From NCBI RefSeq assembly GCF_020184175.1, contig NC_065531.1:21163213-21227212 (forward strand): a stretch of DNA of 64,000 nt, in the 5' to 3' direction. Origin of the DNA: Aphis gossypii. Lineage: Eukaryota; Arthropoda; Insecta; Hemiptera; Aphididae. The position numbers and the translations under genes are program-made. Below, piece by piece: positions 48,291-60,950 of this stretch; position 1 is the first letter of the stretch, and each line of letters opens with the position of its first letter. The notes under the pieces were generated by a model. That model searched no databases. It saw only the letters and a program-made list of their open reading frames with translations, and was not told the origin of the DNA.

Positions 48291-49140
48291 CGCGGTGACG
48301 CAATTATAGAGTTCAAATCTTGGAAGTGCTGCAAATCACATTGTCAATAATATCACTGATATTAAAATAAATACTTCGATTATTTAGAAAGAAAAATGCG
48401 AACAAGTTTTATTATAATTGTATTTCATACACACCTATAACTTTTGATTATGGTAGCCAATATTTTTTGTACGCTCATACACACGCCGTTTATAATACAT
48501 TTCCGTCTTTTAAATGTCCATCGTTGTTTTTTTTTAAAAAAAAGCAGCCGGAATCAATGGCGTCGAGTTTTAGTCTAATAATTTTGTAGGTCTAATATCT
48601 TACGGGCGTATAACTACGATAATAGGTGGTGTACATACAACTACTACAACTAACGTATTTAATTTTCATGTTCAGTGGGAGATCTGCGTCTTCGATTATA
48701 GATTGTAGTTATTGTTATTTCATTTTTTTTTTGTTTTGTTTTGTTTTTATCTTTTATCAACAAACCGCGCGTTATCGTGCCACTCGATTTTGCAGGTTCG
48801 TTTTTCCAATATATACGCGTATAATAATAGGTACATGTAATACGTACAACAAATATGTGCAGCGACCGTTGTATTTATACATGCATATACAAGCGAATAA
48901 ATTGAAACGGTTGAATTGGTCTTGTGTTCTCAGCCGCACCCGTATAATAATAATAATAATAATAATAAAATAGTAATAGTAATAACATACACTTATATTT
49001 ATATATAATAGATATAAGCCCGCAAAACTCGGCTTTGGAAAACTTCATAAATAAACGGTTTAGAGTACGATAAAAATATATATTATACATATATAATATA
49101 TATATATATATATACGAAATACGTGCACGGCGTTTCAGAT
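48291..49140. other. AT-rich stretch with microsatellites
   Basis: Contains an acceptor-like TTTTCATGTTCAG ending at 48675 that enters a frame open for about 100 codons to 48973, but the frame is full of Phe, Ile and Tyr from poly-T and ATA repeats. An ATA repeat at about 48945-48968 and TA repeat at about 49095-49114 follow. No gene supported. Confidence 0.5.
48945..48968. repeat. ATA/AAT microsatellite
   Basis: About eight uninterrupted trinucleotide units. Confidence 0.88.
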
Positions 49141-50340
49141 CAATAATTTCTAGCCGGATATAGTATTATTATAGCATAAATATATAATATATTAATACAT
49201 ATATATATAAATATATGGTACGTACACGTGTATTTTCCGAGTACACGGGGCATATTATATTGTACACGTACAAAATATTATTATAATAGCGTTTTACGTC
49301 CTTTCCGATCGACTAAATAATAACAGAATATATATGACGACGACGAAGAGGTTCGAGGAAAATATTGAAAACCCTATTTCATAATGTATGTAGTTAAATA
49401 AAATTCAAAGTCAAAAGAAATACCAACACATTACATAATGCAGTGTTAAGGCACGAATGCCGTATTTTTATTTTTCCACGCGGGTTTGATAAAAAAAACG
49501 ACGTCTTACGATTTTCAGAATCGGATTTACGTCGTAAAAAGTTTGACTTTAGATTTATGAAAAAACAAAATTAAACTCCGACCGGTTTTCGATCAAACGA
49601 CGACCGTAAAAATATTTTTTGTTCCATACTCTTTTTTTGTTGTTGTTGTTGTGCGTGCGTGTTAAAAATTTCAATCTCGAATATTTTAGTATAATATATT
49701 TTCGGTGTATTCGAAGTGGTTACCATATTATCTGGAAATTAACATCCCAATCGAATAGGTTATTATATTTCATTTTTAACCATTATTATGGACAATTATA
49801 TTATCATATTTTATTCCTATAAAGATTAATAATATTCAGAAACTATTCACACTCGTTTGATCAACAAACAGAATATAAATAAATACATATGATATAATAT
49901 AATAAATAAATAACAAAAATGGCACGAATTAGGTAATGTGTTATATGATATTCGACAAATGAGCTTTTTCTACTTTAGACTTTTAATCTCAGCGCTGCAG
50001 TAGGTCGACATTCCATTTGTTATATAGTGTACATATTAATATACGTTTTACCCGTGTGTTATGTGACCTACATGTAATGCATACAACACCAAAGGCCGGG
50101 TGATGAGTACCTTTTCTCCTTGTAATCTGTCATATTCCACGCGTCTAGAGACATTTATAATATAATAGTTATATAATACTCGTGTGAGCACTGGTTGACA
50201 CTCGAAAAATCATCTGAATTTTTAAACAAGCAGTACTCGCTAAATTGTTTAAGTTAATATAGTCGTGTTTACCTATTTTACTAGCCAATCGCATTTGAGC
50301 GGCTTTCCTTTAAAAAATTCTTGCGAGGGCATTGACACGG
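49141..50340. other. AT-rich spacer
   Basis: AT-rich with scattered CpG at 49220-49330 and 49490-49600. A 67-codon frame at 49619-49822 is Leu/Tyr/Phe-rich and unconvincing. Confidence 0.6.
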
Positions 50341-50350
50341 ACCCCTAAAA

Positions 50351-50536
50351 ATGTATACAGGGGATGCGAGAGACTCGTTTTCCCGAGGCGTAAGCCACTC
50401 GACAGCACGTTACGAGTGCGTTCACCTGAAATTTACAGAACGCACTTGCGTCGTGTTATACTGTTGTATATACAGTATATTATCATACCCATCTTATGAC
50501 TCGACGGCTAACGTAATTTATAAAATAAAAAAATAA
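50351..50536 (+). CDS. small unidentified ORF, 61 codons
   Basis: ATG at 50351 in an AAAAATG context, stop at 50534-50536. The N-terminal half is mixed and charged. The C-terminal half has a Cys/Val/Tyr-rich stretch. No family recognised, and no splice site is tied to it. Confidence 0.1.
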   Translation: MYTGDARDSFSRGVSHSTARYECVHLKFTERTCVVLYCCIYSILSYPSYDSTANVIYKIKK

Positions 50537-50879
50537 CACAATTGCGGCTAATAAAATATACACGGGTGTTCTAATAATAAAATGTTTACAACTTAGAAAA
50601 TAACTGATTTGGTTATTCAGAAATCGTTCGTTTTCCAAAGACCACCACGAGTGTATAATATTTTACTATATTATCATATTTATATACATACATCGCGTGA
50701 GTTGATGAATAGTCGCATGCGATTGAGGACGATGAAACTAGACGTCTGCTGCAAGGCATATAAACATCTGTCGTTCGTGCCATCGCCGCGCGTATAATAA
50801 ACCACAATAAATTCGTCGCGTCCCTTGACATTCACTATATAGCGTTTTATCGTGTAAATATACTACGCGTACACCTCGT

Positions 50880-51128
50880 ATGTGTTTCCGCGAAGTTTTC
50901 CGCTTCCAGACGAATAAAGTTTGGACCGTTCGCTTCACCGAAGTTCACTATGGTTCACTAGTCCGTCGTCACTATACTCGTATACTACAACACACACATA
51001 CACACACGATGGCCTTTGCAATTTTCATCCGTTTTATCTGTAGTCGAATATTCGTTAAATATTTAAATATCGAATGTAGCCGGCCGAGTGCACCAGAATG
51101 TTTACGACAAAAACAATTATTTGTATAA
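50880..51128 (+). CDS. small unidentified ORF, 82 codons
   Basis: ATG at 50880, stop at 51126-51128. The N-terminal 40 residues are rich in Arg, Phe, Thr and Val. A CA-repeat encodes alternating Thr/His in the middle, and a short hydrophobic stretch follows. A TATATAG word about 45 bases upstream could be a promoter element. The repeat inside argues against strong protein constraint. No family recognised. Confidence 0.12.
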   Translation: MCFREVFRFQTNKVWTVRFTEVHYGSLVRRHYTRILQHTHTHTMAFAIFIRFICSRIFVKYLNIECSRPSAPECLRQKQLFV

Positions 51129-51140
51129 ACACCAAACAAG

Positions 51141-52007
51141 TAATACGAAGCCTGCTACGTAGGTATTTACAATACGACAATATTATATTATTATTATGCT
51201 CCATCACTTGACTCTTGAAAATTATCCAGTCTAAAAAATATGTGAAGTACCGTCATTCAAGTCTTTAAATTAAACGTTCATAAAATCAAAACATGTATCA
51301 TAATCTGTAGTAATATATATTAACAGATTTTACAAAAAAAAAAAAAACAATAAATCTACTTTTGGTTTTGTAATTTTTAAGACTGATTTCTAATCAAACC
51401 TATTGGACTTAGATATTGGACAAAACTGGACTCGGTATGTTTCACTCCGTTTGTATAGTGAATGTATAGACTCTCCGCAGACATATTATTATATTATAAC
51501 CGTGCTCAGTATACATAATATTATACGCTGAACCAAACATCTATATCATACATAACTATATTAGTAATTTTAGTGTACAATTATGTCATATTATTTTGTT
51601 TTGTTTCGACTTTACTTCAATGGGTCTCTCTATACGCAAACTACTCTTAAGTCGTCTATTCGAACCGCGTTTGAATAGCGAGCTTGTCACAGAAATTCAG
51701 GAAATTGTTTTGAGCTCTCTGGGCGATGCTGTTTGAGCAACAGCAATGCGAGTTTCTAAGAATCGTAAATAGTTATAAGTTCTCGATAAACTATAAAGTA
51801 TGATGGCAAAGGACTCTTAGAATAGAGCACAGTCGTCGTATAATACAAGCATAATAATAATAATAATAATATATGGTAAATCGGAAATATCAAAACCAGT
51901 GTATTTTTTTTCAATAACAACTGCTTCTGTGTACGTTACCTATCCCGTTGTTATTTCTATAATATTCTCCAGAATCGCTTATACCCACACGTCGATATAA
52001 ACAACCA

Positions 52008-52011
<4 letters not shown>
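51141..52011. other. AT-rich spacer with ATA repeat
   Basis: AT-rich, no ORF of note. ATA/AAT repeat at about 51851-51871. Small CpG spots near 51650. Confidence 0.6.
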
Positions 52012-52060
<49 letters not shown>

Positions 52061-52066
52061 TGTGTG
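52012..52066. repeat. long GT microsatellite
   Basis: About 23 uninterrupted GT units (52012-52058) and, after one AG interruption, a few more. It is the longest dinucleotide repeat in the window and likely highly variable. Confidence 0.95.
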
Positions 52067-52129
52067 GTATAATACCGATCGATTGTAAGCGTTACCTATC
52101 GTATAACGTACAGACTTTAATTAACTCAT

Positions 52130-52600
52130 TCAGTCACAACAATAAACGATCGGAAACGCACTGGTGGGCGTTAGCGGGTGGGCGGTGGTGAGCGGTATCC
52201 TTTACGTCGTATACGGTCGTATTGGCGGAATGGGGATGTTGAGATTTTCTGGAACCGTGCCCTTTTATAATATTATATAACGCCGAATGAATCGACTGCT
52301 GCCGAAAGAAACTGATAATAAGTTTCTGTGCCTCCACCGCGGACGCGTGGAGATCGATTTCTGTGTACATCGCCTACACGCGGATGGAGAGTTTTCGAAA
52401 TTTTCGGTTTCCGTGTGGGGTGGGATATAATGCGTGGCTGTTTCTTACACGAAATATTTACCCTAAAACTGCGACGCACATATACCTACGAGCAGATGAC
52501 GTGTGTGAGTTATTCGAATGGCGACGTAATATTTTATCATAATTTTGTTGTAACATCTTACGACTTAACCGCAACGTCTCGTCTTGATTAAATTATAGAT
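52130..52600. promoter_or_regulatory. CpG-rich island
   Basis: GC-rich from 52130 to 52600. Overlapping frames on both strands (78, 68 and 87 codons) are not ATG-supported or share no domain. The minus strand carries a TATA/initiator pair described next. Confidence 0.25.
52240..52269 (-). promoter_or_regulatory. minus-strand TATA box and initiator
   Basis: TATAAAAGG on the minus strand (52269 down to 52261) is close to the ideal TATA box. TCTCAACA follows with its A at 52240, 29 bases downstream. The expected leader (to lower coordinates) is CpG-rich and ATG-poor. A TAG/GTAACG donor-like word occurs near 52094, giving a possible first exon of about 150 bases. Confidence 0.3.
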
Positions 52601-54640
52601 CTCCCGAATCTTAAGATAAACAGAGCAAATGCAAATTGATAAAATAAAAAATTACAATTTTACATCTTCTCTTTAATTTTATTATTACGGGTACGGTTTT
52701 CATCTATCAATATATGTACACTCTGGCAGAAATGTATGGTTCTCAACTCTAACCACAGTTTCTTGGTTACCGTATACCCTAAACAGCATAGGTGCCTATT
52801 CAATTAACTGGTAATAGTTCGTAATTTTTGCTTGGATATGATACATTTTTAATATATTCATTTTCTGGCGGATATACAATGAGGTTTGGCGTAATCTGAA
52901 AAAAAAGTTTGATTATAGTTTAATAATATTGTGTACTACTAATTATCATATTTTTCTTTTTTAAGTACACAATACTGAATATATAGCTTTTTAGAAGTGA
53001 GGTCAAAACGTGTGATCGCCGGTGACTTTACAATGACTTAAAGTCTTAAAACGGGTCTATAAGTGATTTACGCTGATCGTCATCGTGGCCGACATTTGCA
53101 AAAATATTATTAGCTATGACTGTAATATTTTCGTCACCATAAAGTCCCGAGTTTCCACGGATGTTTATGTACGATGACGGTATAATAACGGAATAAAATA
53201 TCCGTATATTATAATATAATAATAATATTATATAATATATATATAATGGTATTGGTATTATAATTTTTTTTTAATATTATTTTCTCGATCGGACTAGGTT
53301 AAATACTTAAATAAATGCAAACGCGTATAATATACTTCGATCGATACATTTTACAATAAAAATGACATTAGGTACTCCGTTTCTTAAAAATCCGTTAGTG
53401 AGTTAAGAGTTCTAAAATCTCGTCGACCGGCACTGGTCTTGGTACGGCAGCAACGTCAATTTTAATTTGTCCATATAAAATATGATACTGACAGTCAGGT
53501 GTGTGCATGTGCCAAGTCGATTCCTGTTTTTTTTTTTCTAATAAAAAACGTCGTCGTGCTTATCCGAGAAAATAGCACGCGCGTGCGCGAACGCTATAAC
53601 TTATAATGTTTTTTATTTATCATTATTCTATCTCGCATTATGCGCACGTCATTCCGCGGTGCGTATTTCAATAATCTTCACCGTTTATTAGTCCGTATGG
53701 TTACGATCTCTCACTTCTAATATATTATAATATATTTATATCATATTATTATATGATACGCACACTGCAGTATAATAATATGAGCATAAACCCGTTTGTA
53801 CTTTGTACGGTTATTTGAGTGTAATTTGAAACGTATATAACGAAACTTTTCCTATATAATATTCTAACTTGACAGTCCTACAGTGAGTGTCCACGTTGTA
53901 TGACATTATATTATAGTTTTGAAATAAATATTATAAGCGTAACTCCAACAAATAACGATAAATGTATGTAATATATTATCATATAGGTGCATAATATTAT
54001 ATATACATACCTGGACTACTTGGTATATATAATATATACTCACAAATTAAATGCTGTACACATTCCCACGAGTTTTCTCTCTTCGGTTTAACAATTTTAT
54101 CATTTTTCAATTGATTATTCAAATTATATTTAAATAATTCATATTTATGTAAAAGAAATAATTTATATACGCATTTAATTGAAATGGAAATATCAAATTT
54201 AATATAAAATATACAATTTTTCATTTCTATAGTTTGATTTGAATGTTATTGGTCCATACAAAGATTTTTTTTATATATAAACGACTTTTTAATAATAATT
54301 GTATACAGTATTTTACATCTAAAAAAATATCATTAAAATTATATTTCTTAAATGTTCGAAAATTACTTAATTATTTTAATATCATATTGCCATTAAAGTT
54401 CTAAAATTTTAACACGTCATAACGGTCAGATTAGGTTTGAGTTATATGAATTTTTTAAAATGTAACCATTTTAGTTTTTAGATTAACGTTACTTTTAATT
54501 TATCAGGTGTATGAGCCCTTACGATGTTCATAAAACGTATCAATAATACACAAAGAATCTTGCAGATTCGCAGTTTTTAAATAATTAATATACGATATTT
54601 TATCATTTGGATTTTTCTTTAATTTTTACTTATTTGAAAT
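52601..54640. other. AT-rich stretch
   Basis: AT-rich with small CpG spots at 53020-53180 and 53560-53670. A 75-codon minus frame at 53997-54224 is Lys/Ile/Asn-rich and unconvincing. TA/TAT runs are near 53205-53245. Confidence 0.6.
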
Positions 54641-54690
54641 ACATTCAATCATACAATTGTTTTGTTATTGGGTTATGATTAAAACCGGAA

Positions 54691-54727
54691 GTTACAGTTG
54701 GTGCTCGGCGCTTCCGCCAACTGTAAC
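54691..54727. repeat. perfect 11-bp inverted repeat (hairpin)
   Basis: GTTACAGTTGG (54691-54701) and its exact complement CCAACTGTAAC (54717-54727) enclose a 15-base GC-rich loop. Each arm contains a CAACTG/CAGTTG core that resembles Myb- or E-box-type sites. It sits at the start of a slightly GC-rich patch in an AT-rich area. It could be a transposon terminus, a structured RNA element or a palindromic binding site. Confidence 0.75.
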
Positions 54728-55150
54728 GCTTCACTCAGGCAAGTTACGTTTATATTAACGAGATCTCGGGGACTCGAACTCTGTGTGTAAACTAAATATC
54801 AGGATTATCTTATTTAAGTAAATTAGAATATGATAGTGGATAAGATATATATAAAGCAATTATTCTAGATAATGTATAAAAGTTACCGACTCTGGTATAT
54901 GGTGGATGTGCCGCGAGTGTGTATGCCGTATGGTTCACCGGGGATCATCGCGAAGTCTCTTCGATGTCGTCCAACATTGCACACTCTCTCTCTATCTCCA
55001 CTCCTGCATCGGTCACTATTTTATAGATTCGGACGCGTGCCAAAAAAACCTTTAATCAGCAATCATCTCGGCTAGGCCATTCCTCACACTCAGCATATTA
55101 GCAAATTCGGATACGAGAAAGTATCACCGGAGCTCTAAAGTATTTTAAGG
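54728..55150. other. moderately GC-rich patch
   Basis: Less AT-rich than its surroundings, with a TC-rich run near 54983-54997. A 67-codon frame at 54872-55075 with ATG has mixed composition but no known domain. The patch begins at the hairpin and ends near 55150, which may mark an inserted element. Confidence 0.3.
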
Positions 55151-57140
55151 AGACCGGGAGATTGCTATTTTTTATATACGAGAAGGAATTTTAAACATAT
55201 TATACGCTATAGGGCATATTCATGATAAGACACATCACATTCTACTGAGTTGAATTAATAATTTCACACTTTTAATTAATTCAAATAGGTATAATTTATA
55301 TTTTTATCTAGTAAATTTTATGTAAAATAAAAAAGTAATAAAACGTAAAATTAAACAAATTATATACTTGCCACATAAAGATTACTAACATATTATTTTA
55401 TTTCAAAAGTATAACTTGTAATCGTATAAACGAAAACGACGGCGATGACGTTTTATTATTCTATAATTTATTTCTCTTCGATTGTATACGCTATACCTAT
55501 TAATCGAGTGAATATTAACGAATTCAGTGTTGACGAACCTAAATGGCAAATACATGTATGTATATGATCGTATAACTATAAAATATTAAATTATATAGCT
55601 CGTACGTGATTTACGTGTACTTTTATAAGTACAATAATTTAACGATATTGTATTACATTATGAGCAACGTTGATCGAATACAGCGGAAATAATTTTTACA
55701 TGTACCTATGGATAAAAATATTAATAATATTTATTCAAATAAACATAATAGGAACCTAGCTTTTTCTCTATACGTTTTCGTTTTTATTTTAAGCTAATAC
55801 AAAAACATGAAATAATCGTACAATGCAATATTGATTACACTATAAATACGCTAAACGAACTGAAAAGTTACCTATATAATATTATGTAATAGCCAATAGA
55901 CAATAATTCGGATTAAACGGTTGAGATAACATAATGCCAGAGTATAAAAGTAATAATCCGATGGACAATCTCATATAAATGCGATCATTGGGTCGATTAT
56001 TATTATTATTATTAATGTAATGTAATAATGCTTAAGAAATACTTTTCTAAAAAAACTATAATATATAAAATAATATATATATAACGATGGCACGGACTTA
56101 CTCGGACGTCAAGGAAATTAAATTGAGTATATTTTTTATCGGATGCTTTCAAACACATCGCATGTCTGGTTACAGGTTACCTACGCAGTCGATTAAGGTT
56201 TCATTATTACTGTAAACAGTTATTTATAAATAGTAAATTTTATGTAACGACATAATCCATCAAATCGCCTGTCCTTTATAATGTGTGGCGCCTACTTGTT
56301 TCGACACTGTTATAAACAATTTATAAAATATTATGCATGAATATAAATGCAATTAATAAGTCTTAAATGAGTTGGTCTGTGTTTACCTTTGCATGTTTGT
56401 CACGTTACGAACGATTTATTTAGGATCGCAACTAACGAGTTACATGTTATCATAACATTACGTTATGATAATATTCAAACGATCGATCACGCAAATATGT
56501 ATTATATATTCGTTTCGAATGATGTTTTGAATTTTATAAGCCTGCTGCTCTAACCAATTAATTAAAAAATATATAACCGACATTCCATTTGAAAATAAAT
56601 AATTATGTTATAATTAATAACATATTTTTTTTTAGATCTGACGAAAGCGATTAATGTATCGGTTTAACAACGATGTGTGTTTTTTTATTGGACATTTTTT
56701 TGTGATGAATAAAATGATCTAATCTTCCAGGTTCGAGAAATATTTCTAATAGCAAATTAGAGATTTAATTTATACTTCGGGGTTCAAAGATCAAATTTTC
56801 ATATTACTTTTTCCAAAATATCCTGGGAAATACAAAAAAAAAAAAAAAAACGAAAAAACAAGAATACTCGTGCAAAACAAGTTTTCGACAAAATCAATTT
56901 TGTTTTTTCGTTGTAATTCAACAACAAATGTTCCTTGAAGTTTGAAGTTTTCAACTTTTTATATTATTATGACCGATAGAAGTATATTATAATAATATAC
57001 ATTATAGACTATAGATTCAGTGCATATATTCAATCCCTACTTTAAATTCTGTTGTGCTTGACTATATTGATGTGTATACTGCTAGTGTACTGCTCCAATA
57101 CTTTTGAAACTACAAAAAAAAAATGCATCAATACGGTGTG
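55151..57140. other. AT-rich stretch
   Basis: AT-rich, no ORF over 60 codons. A run of A near 56833-56850. An acceptor-like CTAATCTTCCAG ends at 56730, but all three frames downstream close within about 12 codons. Small CpG spots near 55440 and 56100. Confidence 0.6.
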
Positions 57141-58260
57141 TATCGACTAGAGAGAGAAATAGACAGAGAGAGATAACAATCGTCGTATTATTCTATGCGC
57201 AGCACTTTCCCACTGCGGTAAATTATGTTTGCCGAATTCGAAATTCTATCGTCTTGTCGTCACTGTAAATATAATAATATACATACCTAAACCTTGGCCT
57301 CCGCCTTCGACGAAATTTCTGCTGCAAAAACGTCATCCGATCTAAACACGCTTATTCGGCTGCGGCGGTGGTTCGAAAACCGTTTACTCACAAACTGCTG
57401 TGGCTCAGTCACGTTTCGTATAGGTACTTTACCTGTATATAATATATATACGATAATATCCGATAGCGTTATATTAGTATTATTTTTTTTTCCATAATAA
57501 TCACATATTACTTTCTAAACACATACACTATTAAATCTGATTAAGTCTGAAAATAATATTTTATGATAATATTATTATAACTCGTTAATAACAATCGTGA
57601 AGTTCGAAAAACAACCTTTCCATTTGATTCGCCGCTCGGCCTCAGCGTATACCCCTTTACGACGTGTTCATCTCGCATACACGTCGTGCAATTTTATACA
57701 AGCCTCAGCGCATATTATCGAGTACTCGAAAAGCGTCTTAATCGAGCCAAGACGTCGATTAATAAACTTTTTTCTCCTGTACATTTTTAATACCTTAACT
57801 GCATATAATATTACAAAACGTGCGACCGATGCATACGTCGCTGGTTCGTGTTGTACAGTAATATCATAATTTAATACATATATAATAATATATGTGTACG
57901 CGGAGTTATACGACCGGGCGACTGCTAATAAATCATATACGATATAATTTATACTATCATATAATATATCGGCAACAACGACGGGTTCCGGGACGAAATG
58001 ACTAAAAAGGATCTCATTTCACGTGTACGCGCAAAAACCGGTAAATCGTTACATCCGCGTGACATCTCTTCGCAACGGCATTTAATAATAATATAATAGT
58101 CGGCGTTTGACTGACGGGACGTTCCGGAAAACGATTCGAATATTTTGTACGTTTTCGTTTTCGTATTACTACTACTTCTGCCACTACTATTCGTTTTGTA
58201 TATCCTATTCGCACAGCTATTTAGCGATTTTATTTTCTACTGAGCATGCCTTTTTCGAGT
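57141..58260. promoter_or_regulatory. CpG-rich region with GAGA motif cluster
   Basis: A GAGA-rich stretch at about 57149-57173 is followed by CpG-rich pulses at 57230-57420, 57600-57850 and 57960-58150. Frames of 60-90 codons begin at TTG or GTG. GAGA clusters are typical of insect promoters bound by GAGA factor, but binding is inferred. A minus-strand mini-exon candidate is listed separately. Confidence 0.25.
57287..57321 (-). other. candidate 35-nt minus-strand exon
   Basis: On the minus strand GACGTTTTTGCAG is followed by 35 bases and then GTATGT at 57286-57281 after TTTAG. The acceptor is of the NAGNAG type (two CAGs in tandem, so a 32-nt version is possible). The 35 bases are purine-rich and open in at least one frame, with many Arg codons. 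The pyrimidine tract is short. Confidence 0.14.
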
Positions 58261-60050
58261 CATTCGTGTTATAATCGGTTATTATATAATAGGTATACAC
58301 GTTACCATAAATGTCGGAAATTCTAGAAAATATGTAAGTAATAAGTACAACAGGCGATGTCGGTAATGCCGGAGGACACCAGTATTGGTAATATAATAAT
58401 ATGTAATATAATATATGTATTTCCGCGATTGACCGATTAAGTGAATAGTCAATGTATTTTTATCGGTCATTCCTAAGGTGTTAAGTGGTAATCGATATGT
58501 CGATCACGAAACTGAATATTACCTCTAGATTTTATTACCACTTTTTTTTTTATCCAAAAGAGAGGAGATAAACGAATAATTATTTACACAAAATTACAAA
58601 ATTGTTTTTGCCAACAAACGGATAATCACAGTAGGTCCTTGTTTCGAAGAAGGTTATACAAATGTTAAATATTTGATGATTTTTTTTTTTTTTAATTCCA
58701 ATGGAGTCGAAGGAACATGTACGTATTTAATTTGTACTTTGAAGTTTGGTTTTTATTTTAATAAATACAATAAAACATATAATTATCATTCGTTTATTTT
58801 AATAGTTGGAATATTTTAATGAACTAATAAAATATTAATCGCTAAGACCATTAATTTTAATCGCAGTCATAACTGATTGCTATAACGTCGACGATAACGT
58901 CGTATAATGTTATACATGTACGATAATTGGATAAAGCGAGATACGATGAGTAAAATAATGTAATGGCTGAATATGCGTTATGGTATGTACCTACTATAAG
59001 AGAAGAATAGTATAACGATTTTATTACAGTCTGATCAATATATATATATATTATATATTTTATGCTAAACATCGAGTTATATTTTTTACACAAGACAATC
59101 ATAATATTATAATACATTTTATCTTTTAATTATTTTTCTCAAAAAAAAAAAAAAATTCACTAAAACTAAATAAAAGTAAAAGTTTTGATTTTACTTACAT
59201 ATTATATATTTATATCGTTAAAAATACTCTGCGATTTAAATCAAATTGAAACATTCTTTTACGAGTCACATGCAATTACCGCGTAAAAGCGAGCGATTCT
59301 TTAACCCAATAAAAAATCATCCTACACATTATTCTATACAACGTTCTTTTCGCGATTCGATAACGTCCAAACTCGGATACGGACTATTACCTATATATAT
59401 ATAAATATAGCAGTTATAACTCAACGACGAAGACACAATAAAATGTACGACCAGACTGTACAGCATTTTTTCCGTCAATCGTTGTCCAAAACTGTTAGCA
59501 GCTTACGACAACTGCTCACAGATATAATTATAGTATTTCATAACATATGGTCCGTTTTTTTTTTATTAAAAATATTCAATAAATTATAATAAGCTAAATA
59601 GGTACAAAATAATAAGATGTTAAAAATATTATTGTTTTCTATGTGTTCAAAACGACAATTTGGAAAATATGAATATCCGGTTATCCTGCATCGAGAAAAC
59701 AATAAAAATAATAATCATTAATATTATTGTAATCGAAAGTTCTTAATATTACGTTGAAAATTGGCCGCCAATATTCAAAAGATTCTTGACTTTTGATTTT
59801 TCGTATCAACTTTATATAATATACATTTACACGATTGAGAGGAATTATTAATTAACATCAAATTATTGTGACGTTTGAGGATATCCGTAATTATATGGAT
59901 TTTCAAAGGTTAATACAGGTTCATATATAGACATTTTCATAAGACGTAAATCATAAATGCCTCGAATTAACTAAAACGCAATACAATAATTACTGTTTGA
60001 ATAGGTAATATTATATATAGTACAACATTATAATACTTAGTGCGCACGGC
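58261..60050. other. AT-rich stretch
   Basis: AT-rich, with T runs near 58542-58550 and 58681-58694 and A run at about 59142-59155. CpG spots near 59270-59360. The minus frames at 58282-58470 and 58857-59117 are Tyr/Ile-rich and unconvincing. Confidence 0.6.
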
Positions 60051-60097
60051 GCAGTGTATCATCAGACGAAATATGCATATTTCGTCGTTAATTGCAG

Positions 60098-60189
60098 CTT
60101 TTAGCCGCCGTCGGTTAACGAATATTTATGCTATACAATATGTTGAAATTTACTTCGTTCCTCGTAGTCGGCCCTCCAATAACCATTAA
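60098..60189 (+). other. candidate short terminal exon
   Basis: An acceptor-like TTCGTCGTTAATTGCAG ends at 60097. The frame entered after two bases is open for 29 codons to TAA at 60187-60189, mixed and Arg/Tyr-rich. Pyrimidine tract is weak. No partner exon identified. Confidence 0.1.
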
Positions 60190-60931
60190 CCGCGTGCTCG
60201 GCCGGTAAAATATAATATAGGCTTATTACGTTATAGGTTTTGGAGTCGACGGCGAGACGATTTTTGGTCGGACAAACTTTTACGTTTCGAGTGCGGAAAT
60301 GTGATATGTCCTATATGTATAAAGGTGTGATATTGGGCTATACGTTGCGGACGTAAACGGGACTAGCGCTGGGGTACGAATCTCAAATCGTGCAGAGTTT
60401 AGAAAAACCGTCACTGGAGATCTGCCGACCGGGGGGGGGCACTAGGCGAGATCGTCAAAAATCGTTTTTACCGGTCGGGTCGGCTATAGTCGATTTCAAC
60501 ATTTTCGACGGGTGGATCGCGCGTCGAGTATCCGTTCGATCGCGCTCCGGGCGGAGATGCGCTCGCCGGTCGGGTCGAACACCGACCTCTCGTAGTACGG
60601 ATATTGTTGTTGTCATATAATATTATTATTGTTGTTATTGACGCGTAAGCACGTCACCCGCGAAGACGAAAAAAAAAATAAATGACGTTGCCGTACGCTC
60701 CGTCACGGGGACAGGTTCGAACCGCCGACCCACCGCCACCGGTAACCGCCCACCAACCCTCAACCCCGTCGCTGACGACGACCGCAGCAGACTCTTATAC
60801 GACGATACGAATCGATATTTTATAATAATATATATGTATACAGACGAGAGCAGAGACGATATCGTGCATTACAATATGTGCGCGCGCGCCGCCGGTACGT
60901 GATTGATGGCGTTACGAGAGCGCGAGACGGT

Positions 60932-60950
60932 AATAATAATAATAATAATA
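60932..60950. repeat. AAT microsatellite
   Basis: Six uninterrupted trinucleotide units, continued imperfectly to about 60959. Confidence 0.85.

Larger units (their letters stand above)
50341..51140. other. moderately CpG-rich region with small ORFs
   Basis: ATG-started plus-strand frames occur at 50351-50536 (61 codons, AAAATG context) and 50880-51128 (82 codons). Minus-strand frames at 50613-50938 overlap. A TATATAG word near 50836 precedes the second ATG by about 45 bases. None has a recognised domain. Confidence 0.3.

Noticed and set aside
48626..48973. 115-codon plus-strand frame
   Set aside because: Begins at GTG, and much of it is Phe/Ile/Tyr from poly-T and ATA microsatellite sequence.
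54755..54800. Minus-strand AGTTCGAGTCC, like a tRNA B box
   Set aside because: The bases around it do not form a T-stem and there is no A box, anticodon stem or acceptor stem at the right distance.
57294..57497. 67-codon plus-strand frame in a CpG-rich patch
   Set aside because: Begins at TTG and ends in poly-T; the same bases fit a minus-strand splice pair equally well.
60712..60730. GGTTCGAACCG, like a tRNA B box
   Set aside because: No A box or cloverleaf can be made from the upstream 70 bases.
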